Source of the DNA: Fimbriimonas sp037141835
GTDB lineage: Bacteria > Armatimonadota > Fimbriimonadia > Fimbriimonadales > Fimbriimonadaceae
Assembly (NCBI GenBank): GCA_037141835.1
Contig: JBAXBU010000004.1
Coordinates: forward strand, 1 to 64,000
Reading direction: 5' to 3'
Length of the DNA: 64,000 nt
The translations under genes and the position numbers were made by a program. The notes below the pieces were generated by a model. That model ran no database searches. It had not been told where the DNA came from and was given only the letters and a program-made list of their open reading frames with translations. How positions within the stretch are numbered: position 1 is the stretch's first letter; every line of letters begins with the position of its first letter. Positions 41,911-51,483 of the stretch are shown piece after piece.

Positions 41911-43476
41911 CTACATCTTATGGATCGCGTGACCCAAAGCATCTTCGATTGCTTCGATTACGGCTTCAGCCATCGTAGGGTGAGCGTGCATCACCGTTTC
42001 CATTGAATCCAAAGTTGCTTCGTGAACCAACGCGGTGACTGCTTCGGCCAAGAGATCCGAAACGTGCCCGCCAATCATGTGAATACCCAGGATTTCGCCG
42101 TACTTTTTCTCGGCAACAACTTTTACAAATCCTTCGGTCTCGTTTATTGCCATTGCTTTGGCAAAGATTCCGAACTTGGATCGACCGATAGTAACGTCAT
42201 AACCCTTCGATTTGGCTTCTGACTCGGTTAGACCAACGCTGGCAACTTCTGGTGCGGTGTAAACCACGTTAGGAACCAATCCGTAATTAAGGGTCTTTGG
42301 TGACTCTGGCTTGAGGATATTGTTGACTGCAGTAAGACCTTCTTGTTGGGCAACGTGAGCAAGTTGAATTCGACCCGTGACGTCACCGATTGCCCAGATG
42401 TTTGGCACATGAGTTCTGAGGGTGTCATCGACAATTTCGACTCCGCGTCGATGAAGCTTGACGCCGACGCCTTCTAGGTTCATGTCGTCGGTATTCGCCT
42501 TTCGACCAACGCCTAACAACACAACTTGAACGTCCAGCACTTCAGTATCGGTGCCTTTCTTAATCGTAACTTTCCAACCGGTTTTGGTTTTCTCAACCTT
42601 ATCAATCGTTGCTCCAGTCTTCACCGAAACACCTTGCTTCGTCAGTTGCTTTCCAAGCTCCGCACCAAGCTCTTCGTCCATGACGTTGATGAGGTTCGGC
42701 ATCATTTCGACTAGGGTGACCTTCGTTCCGAGACCGTTAAAAACGTAGGAGAATTCGCAACCGACAGCCCCACCACCGAGCACGACCATGCTGTCTGGGA
42801 CAAATGGAGCGGAAACCGCGTCGTCCGAAGTCCATACATTTTCTTCTCGACCACCAACTAAACCAGGAACAGGAAGGTGAATAACCGATGAGCCCATGGC
42901 AAGGATAAAGTTTTTGCCTCGGTACTTCGATTCTTTTCCATCTTTGTCGGTAACCGACAGGGTGTTTGCGTCACCAAACTTTGCAAATCCTTCGACGTAG
43001 GTAACACCTTTCTTTTTGAAAAGCATTCCAATTCCGCCGCGCTCGGTAGAAACGATCTTGTCTTTTCGCTTCATCATCGCTTCGAAGTCCATTTCCGGAG
43101 ATTCGACGGCTTTCATTCCAAAGCTCGCTGCCTTCTTTGTTTTATGCAACATCTCAACGCTGGCGATCATCGCCTTCGAAGGTACGCAACCCACGTTAAG
43201 GCAAGTGCCACCAAGAAGAGCCTTTTCAACGCACATGACTTTGGCTCCCATTTGGGCTGCACGGATAGCGGCGTAGTATCCGCCGGGACCTGAGCCAATC
43301 ACAATAATGTCTGCGTCGAATTGTTCGTTTGCCATAGTCTGAGTTTTCTCCTGCTCTGCTGGTATGCCCGAAATCGCATTAATAATCGAGGACGCTGGCA
43401 TCGGCGTTGTTGTCGCCGGCCCGTTTGTCAGCTCGCTTGCTGAATTTTGCGATAATTCGTGATTCTGGTCACTCAT
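41911..43476 (-). CDS. lpdA: Dihydrolipoyl dehydrogenase (E3)
   Basis: E3 reoxidises dihydrolipoamide in 2-oxoacid dehydrogenase or glycine cleavage complexes. FAD motif ADIIVIGSGPGGYYAA, the redox disulfide GGTCLNVGCVPSKA, the NAD motif VVLGGGAVGCEF and the His-Glu end AHPTMAEAVIEAIED are all present. Translation from ATG 43476 gives a 47-residue Ser/Thr/Asn/Pro-rich extension before the usual start; ATG 43335 (MANEQFDADIIVIG) gives the standard 474-residue protein and has GGAGA upstream. I keep the longer frame as the outer limit. No E1 or E2 gene is adjacent. The cupin isomerase follows. Confidence 0.92.
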   Translation of the reverse strand: MSDQNHELSQNSASELTNGPATTTPMPASSIINAISGIPAEQEKTQTMANEQFDADIIVIGSGPGGYYAAIRAAQMGAKVMCVEKALLGGTCLNVGCVPSKAMIASVEMLHKTKKAASFGMKAVESPEMDFEAMMKRKDKIVSTERGGIGMLFKKKGVTYVEGFAKFGDANTLSVTDKDGKESKYRGKNFILAMGSSVIHLPVPGLVGGREENVWTSDDAVSAPFVPDSMVVLGGGAVGCEFSYVFNGLGTKVTLVEMMPNLINVMDEELGAELGKQLTKQGVSVKTGATIDKVEKTKTGWKVTIKKGTDTEVLDVQVVLLGVGRKANTDDMNLEGVGVKLHRRGVEIVDDTLRTHVPNIWAIGDVTGRIQLAHVAQQEGLTAVNNILKPESPKTLNYGLVPNVVYTAPEVASVGLTESEAKSKGYDVTIGRSKFGIFAKAMAINETEGFVKVVAEKKYGEILGIHMIGGHVSDLLAEAVTALVHEATLDSMETVMHAHPTMAEAVIEAIEDALGHAIHKM

Positions 43477-43602
43477 TGAGCACCGAGAGGATTAAATCCA
43501 AGTTTACCAGGTTCAAGGAACTCAGCAATTGGAAAAAAAGGTGTCAAATTATGATGTGATTGAACCGTATATCAAGTTAAAATGGTTTCGCACTGAGTTC
43601 CA

Positions 43603-46014
43603 ATGTTCAAGAAGCACTACCGCCATATTACAGCCTGCTTGCTGCTTTTGCTTGCCTCGGGCTTTTCGTTCGCCGAAACGACTCTCAGGCTCAGCGTTTG
43701 GGACGGCGACAAAGCTCTTGAAACAATTCGGGCAGTTTGTAAGCAATTTGAAGCCGAGAACCCGGGCTACAAAGTAAAGATTGAAAACTACGAATACAAT
43801 CTTTACCACCAAAAAATGATCATTACTTATGCCGCGGGTGTCGCACCCGACGTCGTCATGATGGACACAACTCACTATCAGTTTCTGGCTTCTCGCGGCG
43901 CACTTCTTCCGCTGAACAAGTTTTTCACTTCTTCTCCTGGTTTCGATATCAATGAGTTCTATAAACCGATTGTAGATTCCTACACGTTCAAAGACAATAT
44001 TTATATTCTTCCAAGAGATATCGCTCCAATCGGACTCATCTACTACAACAAGAGGATGTTTAAGGATGCCGGTCTCCCCATGCCGGACGGCTCCTGGACT
44101 TGGGACTTCAAGGAACGCCCAGAGCTGAAAGAAAAAGACTTTCAGTGGGTGTGTAAGCACTTTGTTAAGCAAGATAAAGACGGGAAATACATTCAATGGG
44201 GTTATGCCCCTGGTTGGCCACAGATGCAAGCCGATATGTACGCCTTGCAGTTGGGTGCCCCGGTTTACGATAACTATGCTGAACCCACGAAAGTACTTGC
44301 CAACGCCCCAAACCGAGTAAAGGCATTTCAATTTGCTTCCGACTTTGCCAACAAACTTCACCTCGCGCCATCAAACGCAGAATCATCGGGCGCATTGATG
44401 ATGACCACCCAACAAATGTTCGTCCAGCAGAAGATCGCAATGTATCAGAACGGAATTTGGGAAGTTCCGAACATGCGAAAGATGCTCAAACCAGGTTCCC
44501 CTGAGTGGTTTGATTGGGACATCTGTTTGGCACCGGCATATGCCGGCGCAGACGGTAATCCGGTTCGAAAATTTACGACTGGCGGTTCTGGATACGCGGT
44601 TATTTCAACAACAAAGAATCCTGAAATTGCGTGGAAGCTCACGAAGTTCTTAAGCGGCCCTCCCGGAATGATCGCCATGGCAAAGGCGGGAATTGCTCAA
44701 CCGGCAATCCGCAAGTTAGCTTTGCAACCAGGAATATGGTTGCCCGGGCCAGAAACGCCACTCGAAGAGCAATTTCCAAAAAATAGAATTGCTACCGACG
44801 AAGCGGTGCCATTTGTAGTATTTGATCCATCTAGTCAATTCGGAATTTCCGTTGGCGATCGAGTGAACAAGGGGCTCGAAATCCTTTGGAACGGTCAAGG
44901 TAAGGCAGACAAGATTTTATCTGAGAACCAAAAAGTTGCTCAGGATCGGCTTGATGTTCTTAGAAAGCAGGAAGCTCTTCCCCCTTTTAACTGGGCTTTG
45001 GGCGGGGTTTTCGCGCTGTGCATCGTTGTCGCGATCCTGTTTTATGTGTACAAGCCAGAATTTGGGAAGAAGCTCACGAATCTCGAAAAATCAGAAAGTC
45101 GTTCAGGATACAAGTTTTTAACCCCTTGGATTATTGGCACCGTAGTTTTTGCACTTGGCCCCATGATTCTTGCCCTTCTCATGGCATTTGCCGATTGGGA
45201 CATCATCGCCCCTGCCCGATGGCGTGGGCTAGATAACTTCAAAGAAGCCTTTACCGGCGACCCTACTTTTTATAAATCGCTCTCTGTAACCCTTATTTAC
45301 ACCGTTTTCAGTGTCGGCTTCGGAATCTTTGGCTCAATGGGGCTGGCGCTCCTGTTGAATCAGAAAGTCAAAGGTGTGTCTTTATACCGAACGCTGTACT
45401 ACATTCCTTCAATCACATCGGCGGTCGCTGGTTCGCTCATTTGGATGCGGGTTCTCAACCCAGACAAAGGGCTTCTCAACTTCATCTTGTACGGTCCTGA
45501 AGGGAAGTGGGCACTAGGAAAGGCATTGAGTGTTTGGATCATGAATGATGCCTCCAAACCGGTGGACTGGCTTCAAACCGAGTCAACTGCGCTTCCTGCC
45601 CTCATTATCATGTCCCTTTGGGGAATTGGTGGTGGCACCGTCATCTTCTTGGCAGGTCTACAGGGAATTCCAACGTACTACTACGAAGCGGCTACGCTCG
45701 ATGGAGCAGGAATCTGGAAGCGATTCAAGTCCATCACCTTCCCAATGCTGACGCCTACGATTTTCTTTAGTGCGATCACTGGGCTAATCGGTGCTTTTCA
45801 AGCGTTCACTCAAGCATTTGTTATCTCTCAAGGTGGTCCCAATGACGCGACACGATTCTATGTCTATCACGTCTTTGCCACGGCATTCCAATCGGCTCGG
45901 ATGGGCTACGCAAGTGCGCTAGGTTGGGTGCTTTTCATCATCATCATGATCGTAACCCTCGTTCAAATGAAGATGAGTAAACGTTGGGTTTACTACGAAG
46001 CGGAGGCAAAGTAA
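43603..46014 (+). CDS. Fused sugar ABC transporter: extracellular binding protein plus MalF-type permease
   Basis: The 803-residue protein joins two components that are normally separate. Residues 1-460 form a family-1 sugar-binding protein (signal peptide, LRLSVWDGDKALETIRAVC, then QMFVQQKIAMYQNGIWEVP). A TM helix follows at about 465-487 (WALGGVFALCIVVAILFYVY). Residues 505-803 form a MalF/UgpA-type permease with the coupling EAA motif YEAATLDGAGIWKRFKSITF. The binding domain would be tethered to the transporter on the outer face of the inner membrane. The second permease overlaps by 1 nt. No ATPase gene follows. Confidence 0.88.
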   Translation: MFKKHYRHITACLLLLLASGFSFAETTLRLSVWDGDKALETIRAVCKQFEAENPGYKVKIENYEYNLYHQKMIITYAAGVAPDVVMMDTTHYQFLASRGALLPLNKFFTSSPGFDINEFYKPIVDSYTFKDNIYILPRDIAPIGLIYYNKRMFKDAGLPMPDGSWTWDFKERPELKEKDFQWVCKHFVKQDKDGKYIQWGYAPGWPQMQADMYALQLGAPVYDNYAEPTKVLANAPNRVKAFQFASDFANKLHLAPSNAESSGALMMTTQQMFVQQKIAMYQNGIWEVPNMRKMLKPGSPEWFDWDICLAPAYAGADGNPVRKFTTGGSGYAVISTTKNPEIAWKLTKFLSGPPGMIAMAKAGIAQPAIRKLALQPGIWLPGPETPLEEQFPKNRIATDEAVPFVVFDPSSQFGISVGDRVNKGLEILWNGQGKADKILSENQKVAQDRLDVLRKQEALPPFNWALGGVFALCIVVAILFYVYKPEFGKKLTNLEKSESRSGYKFLTPWIIGTVVFALGPMILALLMAFADWDIIAPARWRGLDNFKEAFTGDPTFYKSLSVTLIYTVFSVGFGIFGSMGLALLLNQKVKGVSLYRTLYYIPSITSAVAGSLIWMRVLNPDKGLLNFILYGPEGKWALGKALSVWIMNDASKPVDWLQTESTALPALIIMSLWGIGGGTVIFLAGLQGIPTYYYEAATLDGAGIWKRFKSITFPMLTPTIFFSAITGLIGAFQAFTQAFVISQGGPNDATRFYVYHVFATAFQSARMGYASALGWVLFIIIMIVTLVQMKMSKRWVYYEAEAK

Positions 46015-46895
46015 TGGCGACAAATCAGCAACAAGATTGGATCAAAGCAGCAAAGAATGCCGAAAGGACAGCTTCGGTTCTTCGATTTCTCCTCTGGTTT
46101 GTCTTACTTTCAGGAGTCGTACTTTCCCTTGCGCCGTTTTACTTGATGGTCGCAATGTCCCTCAAGACCCCAGGTGAAGTAGCAAATTCAACCGTTTGGG
46201 AAATGCCTAAGGTTCTCCAGTGGGTGAACTATGACAAGGTGTTAACCAACCCCAATGCGCCATTCATTTTGTTCTTCCGTAACTCACTCATCGTTGCCGG
46301 TTTGGGCACTTTGGGCGTGCTATTGAGTTCAAGTTTGGTCGCATACGGTTTTGCACGACTCAAATTCCCAGGTAGAGATCGCCTGTTTGTGCTGCTGTTA
46401 AGCACCATGATGCTGCCAGGAATCGTCACGATGGTTCCACAGTACGTCCTTTGGAAGTACTTGGGTTGGGTCGATACTTTCTATCCGCTCATTGTCCCAG
46501 CGTTTTTTGGTGGTGGAGCCTATAACATCTTCTTGCTTCGACAATTCCTGATGGGAATTCCTCGAGACATTGATGAGGCCGCCATCCTCGATGGAGCCAA
46601 CCATGCCACCATTTTCTGGCGATTCATGATGCCCAACATGGGACCCGCTCTTGCGACGGTAGGAATCTTCAGCTTCATTTATAACTGGAAGGACTTCCAA
46701 GGTCCGCTGATTATTCTGAACAGTCCTGAGCATCAAACCTTGGAGTTGGGTCTACAAACGTACCGGGCGATGAACCAAAATCAGTGGGAGCTCATCATGG
46801 CGGGTTCGGTGATTGTCATGATCCCAATCATCATCTTATTCTTGATTGGTCAACGGTACTTTGTAAAAGGCATCGTCATGACTGGCATCAAATAG
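46014..46895 (+). CDS. Sugar ABC transporter permease, MalG type
   Basis: This is the second inner-membrane subunit of a carbohydrate importer. I chose ATG at 46014, which overlaps the upstream TAA, over an earlier in-frame start inside the fused gene. The product has 293 residues with six hydrophobic segments, the family N-terminal helix ending MVAMSLKTPGEV, and the EAA loop IDEAAILDGANHATIFWRFM. It pairs with the fused binding-protein/permease. The ATPase (MsmK/MalK type) must be encoded elsewhere. The sugar is not identifiable. Confidence 0.9.
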   Translation: MATNQQQDWIKAAKNAERTASVLRFLLWFVLLSGVVLSLAPFYLMVAMSLKTPGEVANSTVWEMPKVLQWVNYDKVLTNPNAPFILFFRNSLIVAGLGTLGVLLSSSLVAYGFARLKFPGRDRLFVLLLSTMMLPGIVTMVPQYVLWKYLGWVDTFYPLIVPAFFGGGAYNIFLLRQFLMGIPRDIDEAAILDGANHATIFWRFMMPNMGPALATVGIFSFIYNWKDFQGPLIILNSPEHQTLELGLQTYRAMNQNQWELIMAGSVIVMIPIIILFLIGQRYFVKGIVMTGIK

Positions 46896-46920
46896 GACAT
46901 TTTCGCGCTAAGATTGAGGA

Positions 46921-49242
46921 ATGGTATTTTCCCTTGCTGTAGGGTCATCATTGCTTTTTTCACCTGCAATACGGCTTCCCCATCAATTCGACCTTCTCAA
47001 TGTTAAGTTTGACGTGGCTCTGGACTTCAAAAATGAGTCCGTGAGCGGCACGGTTATCAACAAACTTGTGACAACCGAAGATGACGCTGTACTCGCATTT
47101 GACAAGGGACCGATGGACATCAAATCAGTTGTGGTTTCGGGTGCAAAGAACTTTGTGGTCAAGGTTACCGACAACAATGTCATCGTCCGATTACCAGGCT
47201 CAAAAACCGGTTTACCCGTCTCGGTAACGATTCGATATAGCGCCGCACCAGAAGCTGGAATCTACTTCGTCAACGCCAAGCGAGCCTATCCAGCGACCTC
47301 GGACCTCGCCTACAGCCAAGGCGAAATGGAAGATAACCGATATTGGCTCCCGACTTACGACTATCCAGATGACAAAACCACCACTGAAGGCACGTTCAGA
47401 GTTCCGAAAGGAATGAACGTCCTCAGCAATGGAATGCTCATGTCGAAAAGCGACAAGGGCAATCAGACCGCTTGGAATTGGAAGATGGACAAGGCGATGT
47501 CCACTTATCTAATTAGCTTTGTCGCTGGCAAATATTCCGTCGTCTCTGATGGCGAATTTAAAGGTAAAAAAGTCGAAATTTGGACTCCGATTGGAGTCGA
47601 AGATTGGGGTAGAGCCGCATTCCAAGGCACCGACGGATTGATTTCAATCTTCTCAAAAATAACCGGAGTCGATTATCCTTGGCAGAAATATGCCCAAGCT
47701 GCCGTCCCTGAATTCATTTTCGGGGGAATGGAAAATGCAAGCTGCACCACTCAAACAATCAATGCGCTCTTCCCACCTAATTCCCGAGGAACCGAAAGCG
47801 GCGAAGGCTTGAGTGCCCACGAGCTGGCCCACCAATGGTTCGGAGATCTAGTCACCACCCCAAATTGGTCACACACATGGATCAATGAAGGTTGGGCGAC
47901 GTTCCTGCCTCACTTTGCCACCAGGCAGAGGCACGGTGAAGACAATTATCAAATCCAACGATTTGGAACGATGGAAGGTGCGCGATCTGCCTCCTATGGC
48001 AATCCAATGGTTCGCGCTGACTATACGATTCCGATGGAGATGTTCGATGGAAACGCATATGCAGGCGGAGCATCACGCATGTTCATGCTGATGAAGCTGC
48101 TTGGTGAGGAAACGTTCTGGAAATGCTGTAAGGCGTACCTTCAGGAATACGGTCACAAAAATGTCACGACGGAAGATTTCTTCAATAGCTTTTCGAAGAC
48201 GTCAAATCGAAGTTTGGGGGACTTCAGAAAGCAATGGTTTTACACCAAGGGCGTGCCAAAGATTAGAGTCACGAAGGAAGGCGATGATTTCGTAATTGAG
48301 AACATCAACAAAGACTTTTGGTTTGAATACAACCTTGAAGTTCAGTACTTAAGCGAAGATAATGTTCAAAGGAAAGACACCCTCAAAATGAATGAAGGCG
48401 GCAAAAACTTGCCTTTTTATTCTAAGGTCCGGATTTCCAGCTCTAACCTTAAGAGCATCATTGTTGATCCAGGCGCATGGTTGATGTGCGATATCGAGTA
48501 CCCCGACTATTCCGACGACCAGTGGGTCCTTGCCTGGAAGAGTGCCGAGAATGCCGCCCAAAAGATGCGCTTGATGGACAAGATCACGAAGAGCGACCAG
48601 TCCCTCATGAATATCTGGAATTGGGAAAGGAGCCAACCGGTCAAGAATCAACTGATTCCTCATCTAAAGGACACAGCGGTTCTCAATCAGTTGTTAACAA
48701 ACAAGGATGAAGGAATTGTTCGTTTGGCGATGAATCGACTCAATAGTCTCAAAGATCCCTCGATCGGACAAGTCGCCGATCGAATCTTTAGAACGACCGC
48801 AAATGAAGCGATGAAGAACAATGCCTACCAAATTCTCCTCGAATTGAAGAATGATCAGGCGACGGCAGATTTGGGGTGGAAAACAACCACATATAATCTA
48901 GCGACCAAAACCGCGGCGCTCAATTGGTACGCAACCAACCAGCCAAACAATGCCAGAAAAATGGCACTTGATGCGGTCGTGAACTATGCTCCTGGTCCGG
49001 TTCGAATGACGGCAATCAGTGTGCTAGGGCGAGTCAAAGATGAACCTGGCAAGCGAGAAGTATTCAACACCTTGATTGGTCTAGCCAAGGGGCGTCCTTA
49101 CTCACCAATGAGTGCCGCAATTAATGCCTTGGTTGAATATGGAGACAAGGCTGCGATTCCGGTTATTGAATCTCGGAAAAATCACTCGCTTCACTTCGGT
49201 CGGAATCTTGTCGCGAATGCTTTGACTAGGCTTCGCAAGTAA
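46921..49242 (+). CDS. M1 family zinc aminopeptidase
   Basis: M1 peptidases remove N-terminal residues. The exopeptidase motif FGGMENASCTT and the zinc site SAHELAHQWFGDLV (HExxH at residue 300) with INEGWATF (third ligand Glu 18 residues on) are intact. An N-terminal hydrophobic stretch (MVFSLAVGSSLLFSPAIRL) suggests export. The C-terminal third has HEAT-like helices (TNKDEGIVRLAMNRLNSLKD) in place of a typical ERAP C domain. Length is 773 residues. It begins 25 bp after the permease gene, so cotranscription is possible. Confidence 0.9.
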   Translation: MVFSLAVGSSLLFSPAIRLPHQFDLLNVKFDVALDFKNESVSGTVINKLVTTEDDAVLAFDKGPMDIKSVVVSGAKNFVVKVTDNNVIVRLPGSKTGLPVSVTIRYSAAPEAGIYFVNAKRAYPATSDLAYSQGEMEDNRYWLPTYDYPDDKTTTEGTFRVPKGMNVLSNGMLMSKSDKGNQTAWNWKMDKAMSTYLISFVAGKYSVVSDGEFKGKKVEIWTPIGVEDWGRAAFQGTDGLISIFSKITGVDYPWQKYAQAAVPEFIFGGMENASCTTQTINALFPPNSRGTESGEGLSAHELAHQWFGDLVTTPNWSHTWINEGWATFLPHFATRQRHGEDNYQIQRFGTMEGARSASYGNPMVRADYTIPMEMFDGNAYAGGASRMFMLMKLLGEETFWKCCKAYLQEYGHKNVTTEDFFNSFSKTSNRSLGDFRKQWFYTKGVPKIRVTKEGDDFVIENINKDFWFEYNLEVQYLSEDNVQRKDTLKMNEGGKNLPFYSKVRISSSNLKSIIVDPGAWLMCDIEYPDYSDDQWVLAWKSAENAAQKMRLMDKITKSDQSLMNIWNWERSQPVKNQLIPHLKDTAVLNQLLTNKDEGIVRLAMNRLNSLKDPSIGQVADRIFRTTANEAMKNNAYQILLELKNDQATADLGWKTTTYNLATKTAALNWYATNQPNNARKMALDAVVNYAPGPVRMTAISVLGRVKDEPGKREVFNTLIGLAKGRPYSPMSAAINALVEYGDKAAIPVIESRKNHSLHFGRNLVANALTRLRK

Positions 49243-49267
49243 AACTGCCATAATCTAAGGAACAACT

Positions 49268-50209
49268 ATGGGATTTAAAGTTAGTATTATTGGCGGCGGC
49301 GGACGAGTTGGATCAGATGCAGCCTATGCATTGCAGTTAGGCGGACATGTTGGGGAAATGGCTCTCGTAGATGCCAACCCTGATATGGCCGATGGCGAGG
49401 CATTAGACCTTCGACATGGCTCAGCCCTGACCTCCAACATTAAGTTCACTTCTTCGAACGAGTACAAGATCGTTGATGGTAGCGACTGTGTGGTTATTAC
49501 CGCCGGTTTGCGACGAAAGCCAGACGAGACCAGGCTTGACCTCATCAATCGAAACGTAGGGCTATTCAAGGGCATCCTTGAATCGCTCAAAGGATGCAAG
49601 TTAGCCGATGGAGCAACGATCCTCGTTGTTTCCAACCCGGTCGATATCTTGACTCACCTCGCTGCAAAGAGCGGAATAGTTCCTGAGAGCCAAGTATTGG
49701 GTCTCGGCACAGTTCTCGACACAACTCGATTCCGATCATTGTTGGCCGACAAGTTCAACGTCTCCGCAACCGATGTAAAGGCGTTGGTCCTTGGGGAGCA
49801 CGGCGATACGATGGTGCCAATTCTTTCAAGCGCAACAATTGCCGGTGTTCCGATGACTTCGTACGAAGGCATTACCGATCAAGCGATCAAAGACGTTTTC
49901 GAATTCACCCGAAAGTCGGGTGCCGAAGTCATCCGACTTAAGGGTGGCGCAGGACGTGCGGTGGGAATCTCGATCAAGGAAGTTGTCGAAGCGATTGCTC
50001 GCGACAGTCACCAAGTTCTCCCAGTCAGCTCCGTCCAAAGCGGAAAGCTTGGCATTTCTGACATTTCCCTCTCGTTGCCAACCGTTGTTGGTCGAAAGGG
50101 AGTCGTCGAAGTGGTCGAGCCAGTAGTCAGTGCCGAAGAGAAGGAATTGCTGCTTAAGTCAGCCGCTTCACTCAAAGAAATCTGGGCAATGGTTAGCGCC
50201 CAGGGTTAA
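49268..50209 (+). CDS. mdh: Malate dehydrogenase (LDH/MDH superfamily)
   Basis: This NAD-dependent dehydrogenase has the Rossmann start VSIIGGGGRVGSDAAYAL, an NAD acidic residue in ALVDANPD, and the active-site His in LGEHGDTMVPIL. The substrate-specificity loop reads TAGLRRKPDETRLDL: Arg at the position where LDH has Gln indicates malate, although the flanking ETRLDL is LDH-like. The 313-residue length is typical of tetrameric LDH-like MDH. It begins 25 bp after the aminopeptidase gene and ends at a bidirectional terminator. Confidence 0.88.
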   Translation: MGFKVSIIGGGGRVGSDAAYALQLGGHVGEMALVDANPDMADGEALDLRHGSALTSNIKFTSSNEYKIVDGSDCVVITAGLRRKPDETRLDLINRNVGLFKGILESLKGCKLADGATILVVSNPVDILTHLAAKSGIVPESQVLGLGTVLDTTRFRSLLADKFNVSATDVKALVLGEHGDTMVPILSSATIAGVPMTSYEGITDQAIKDVFEFTRKSGAEVIRLKGGAGRAVGISIKEVVEAIARDSHQVLPVSSVQSGKLGISDISLSLPTVVGRKGVVEVVEPVVSAEEKELLLKSAASLKEIWAMVSAQG

Positions 50210-50221
50210 GTTAAGACCAAT

Positions 50222-50256
50222 AAAAAAGCCCCAACTCAATGAGTTGAGGCTTTTTT
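50222..50256. terminator. Bidirectional terminator between mdh and the barrel-like gene
   Basis: AAAAAAGCC..CAACTCA pairs with TGAGTTG..GGCTTTTTT. The A-run and T-run at the two ends allow termination from both directions, and it lies between two convergent stops (50209 and 50274). Confidence 0.88.
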
Positions 50257-50273
50257 GTTTACGAGCTAGTCGA

Positions 50274-50789
50274 TTAGAATCGGTAGCCGACTGAAATACC
50301 GATCGTGTTGAACGATCCTTGTGAATTGGTTTTAGCTGAGAACGTGCCACCAGCTTCAATGAAAACATGTTCGCCGGTATTCATTCCAAAACCACCACGA
50401 GCACAAATTACGGTTTGGCTTGGACCAGTCATATCAAAGAATGCTACACCAAGTCCGCCGTATGCGTAAGTTTGTCGTGTCGTGCCTGACTTTTGCATAA
50501 CACGCACGTTATAGGTCACTGGTACAACTGAACCCTTGCCAAAGAGACCTATGTTCTTTGAGAAATAGTCAATTGCGAGATAGCTCTCTGTACCTTTCGC
50601 AATGGATGATGGGGTTTGAAATTCCAAAGCCAAATTGCTAAAGTTGTCATTCACGCTCGAGAGCGTGTTGTCGAGCGGGAATACCATGCCTAATCGCAAG
50701 GAAACACCGTTCATTCCTAAGTCACTGGATTGAGCATATGCTGCACCAGAAATCATCAGCGCCGCCAGCGCAACGAAAGTCGTTTTCAT
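50274..50789 (-). CDS. Exported outer-membrane beta-barrel-like protein
   Basis: This 171-residue protein has a clear signal peptide (MKTTFVALAALMISGAAYAQ, A-Y-A site) and a small beta-barrel pattern, ending FNTIGISVGYRF with the C-terminal aromatic residue used in outer-membrane insertion. Strands such as QTYAYGGLGVAFFDM and VFIEAGGTFSAKT alternate in polarity. It resembles OmpW/OprF-type small barrels in size, but I cannot assign a family. It is a single-gene unit. Confidence 0.65.
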   Translation of the reverse strand: MKTTFVALAALMISGAAYAQSSDLGMNGVSLRLGMVFPLDNTLSSVNDNFSNLALEFQTPSSIAKGTESYLAIDYFSKNIGLFGKGSVVPVTYNVRVMQKSGTTRQTYAYGGLGVAFFDMTGPSQTVICARGGFGMNTGEHVFIEAGGTFSAKTNSQGSFNTIGISVGYRF

Positions 50790-50911
50790 AACAATATCCT
50801 ATCGCCTCTGGGGGCTGGTTTTCAACCCATCCACCCTAAGTCATGCCTAGTGTAACCTAGTATTCTTGCGATGTCCAGCACTTCGGCACAAAACACGGTC
50901 AAAATCTTACA

Positions 50912-51469
50912 ATGTCATCATTAAAGTTGTTACCGGAGAAGTCACTTTTGCTCGTAATCGACGTCCAAACTCGCTTTTTGGCACCAATTTACGAAGCCGA
51001 CCGTGTCCTAGCACGATGTAAGTTCCTTTGTGAAGTGGCGACTTTGTTTGGAGTGCCAATTTTGGCGACCGAGCAATATCCGGAAAAGATGGGCGGAACG
51101 ATCGACACATTGCTGCCTTACGTGGGGACCCCATACAGAAAAATGGATTTCTCAGCCTTTCGAGATCCGTCCTTTGTGAACCTGGTCAAGGCGAGCGGTC
51201 GAGATCAAATTGTCGTGGTTGGAATTGAAACTCACATTTGTGTTTCCCAGACTTGCCACGATGTTCTCGCCAACGACCTGAAAGTAGTAGTTTGCCCTGA
51301 TGCAGTCTCAGCCCGAACTCAGGATCGGCACAAGTTGGGAATGGAGCGGCTCAGAGATGCCCACGTCATTCCCGCGCATACCGAAGCAATTGCCTACGAA
51401 TGGTGCCAATCTGCCGACAATCCAAAGTTCCGCGAGATGCTAGAAGTTGTCAAGACATCAGAATTCTGA
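50912..51469 (+). CDS. Isochorismatase-family cysteine hydrolase
   Basis: These cytoplasmic hydrolases act on amides such as nicotinamide or on isochorismate and related compounds. The triad is Asp17 (LLLVIDVQTRFL), Lys77 (PYRKMDFSAF) and Cys110 (GIETHICVSQTCHDVL), with the cis-peptide VVGIETHIC region intact. The 185-residue size and spacing resemble YcaC-like members. No metabolic context identifies the substrate. The ankyrin protein gene follows 14 bp after the stop, probably in the same transcript. Confidence 0.85.
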   Translation: MSSLKLLPEKSLLLVIDVQTRFLAPIYEADRVLARCKFLCEVATLFGVPILATEQYPEKMGGTIDTLLPYVGTPYRKMDFSAFRDPSFVNLVKASGRDQIVVVGIETHICVSQTCHDVLANDLKVVVCPDAVSARTQDRHKLGMERLRDAHVIPAHTEAIAYEWCQSADNPKFREMLEVVKTSEF

Positions 51470-51483
51470 TATTATTGGGCGTA

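Noticed and set aside
43549..44361. 270-codon open frame on the minus strand
   Set aside because: It lies wholly antisense to the well-supported binding-protein/permease gene, and its translation has no recognisable motif.
51400..51483. Upstream extension of the ankyrin protein
   Set aside because: The frame lies inside the isochorismatase-family gene and its translation has no ankyrin pattern; GTG 51484 is a better start.
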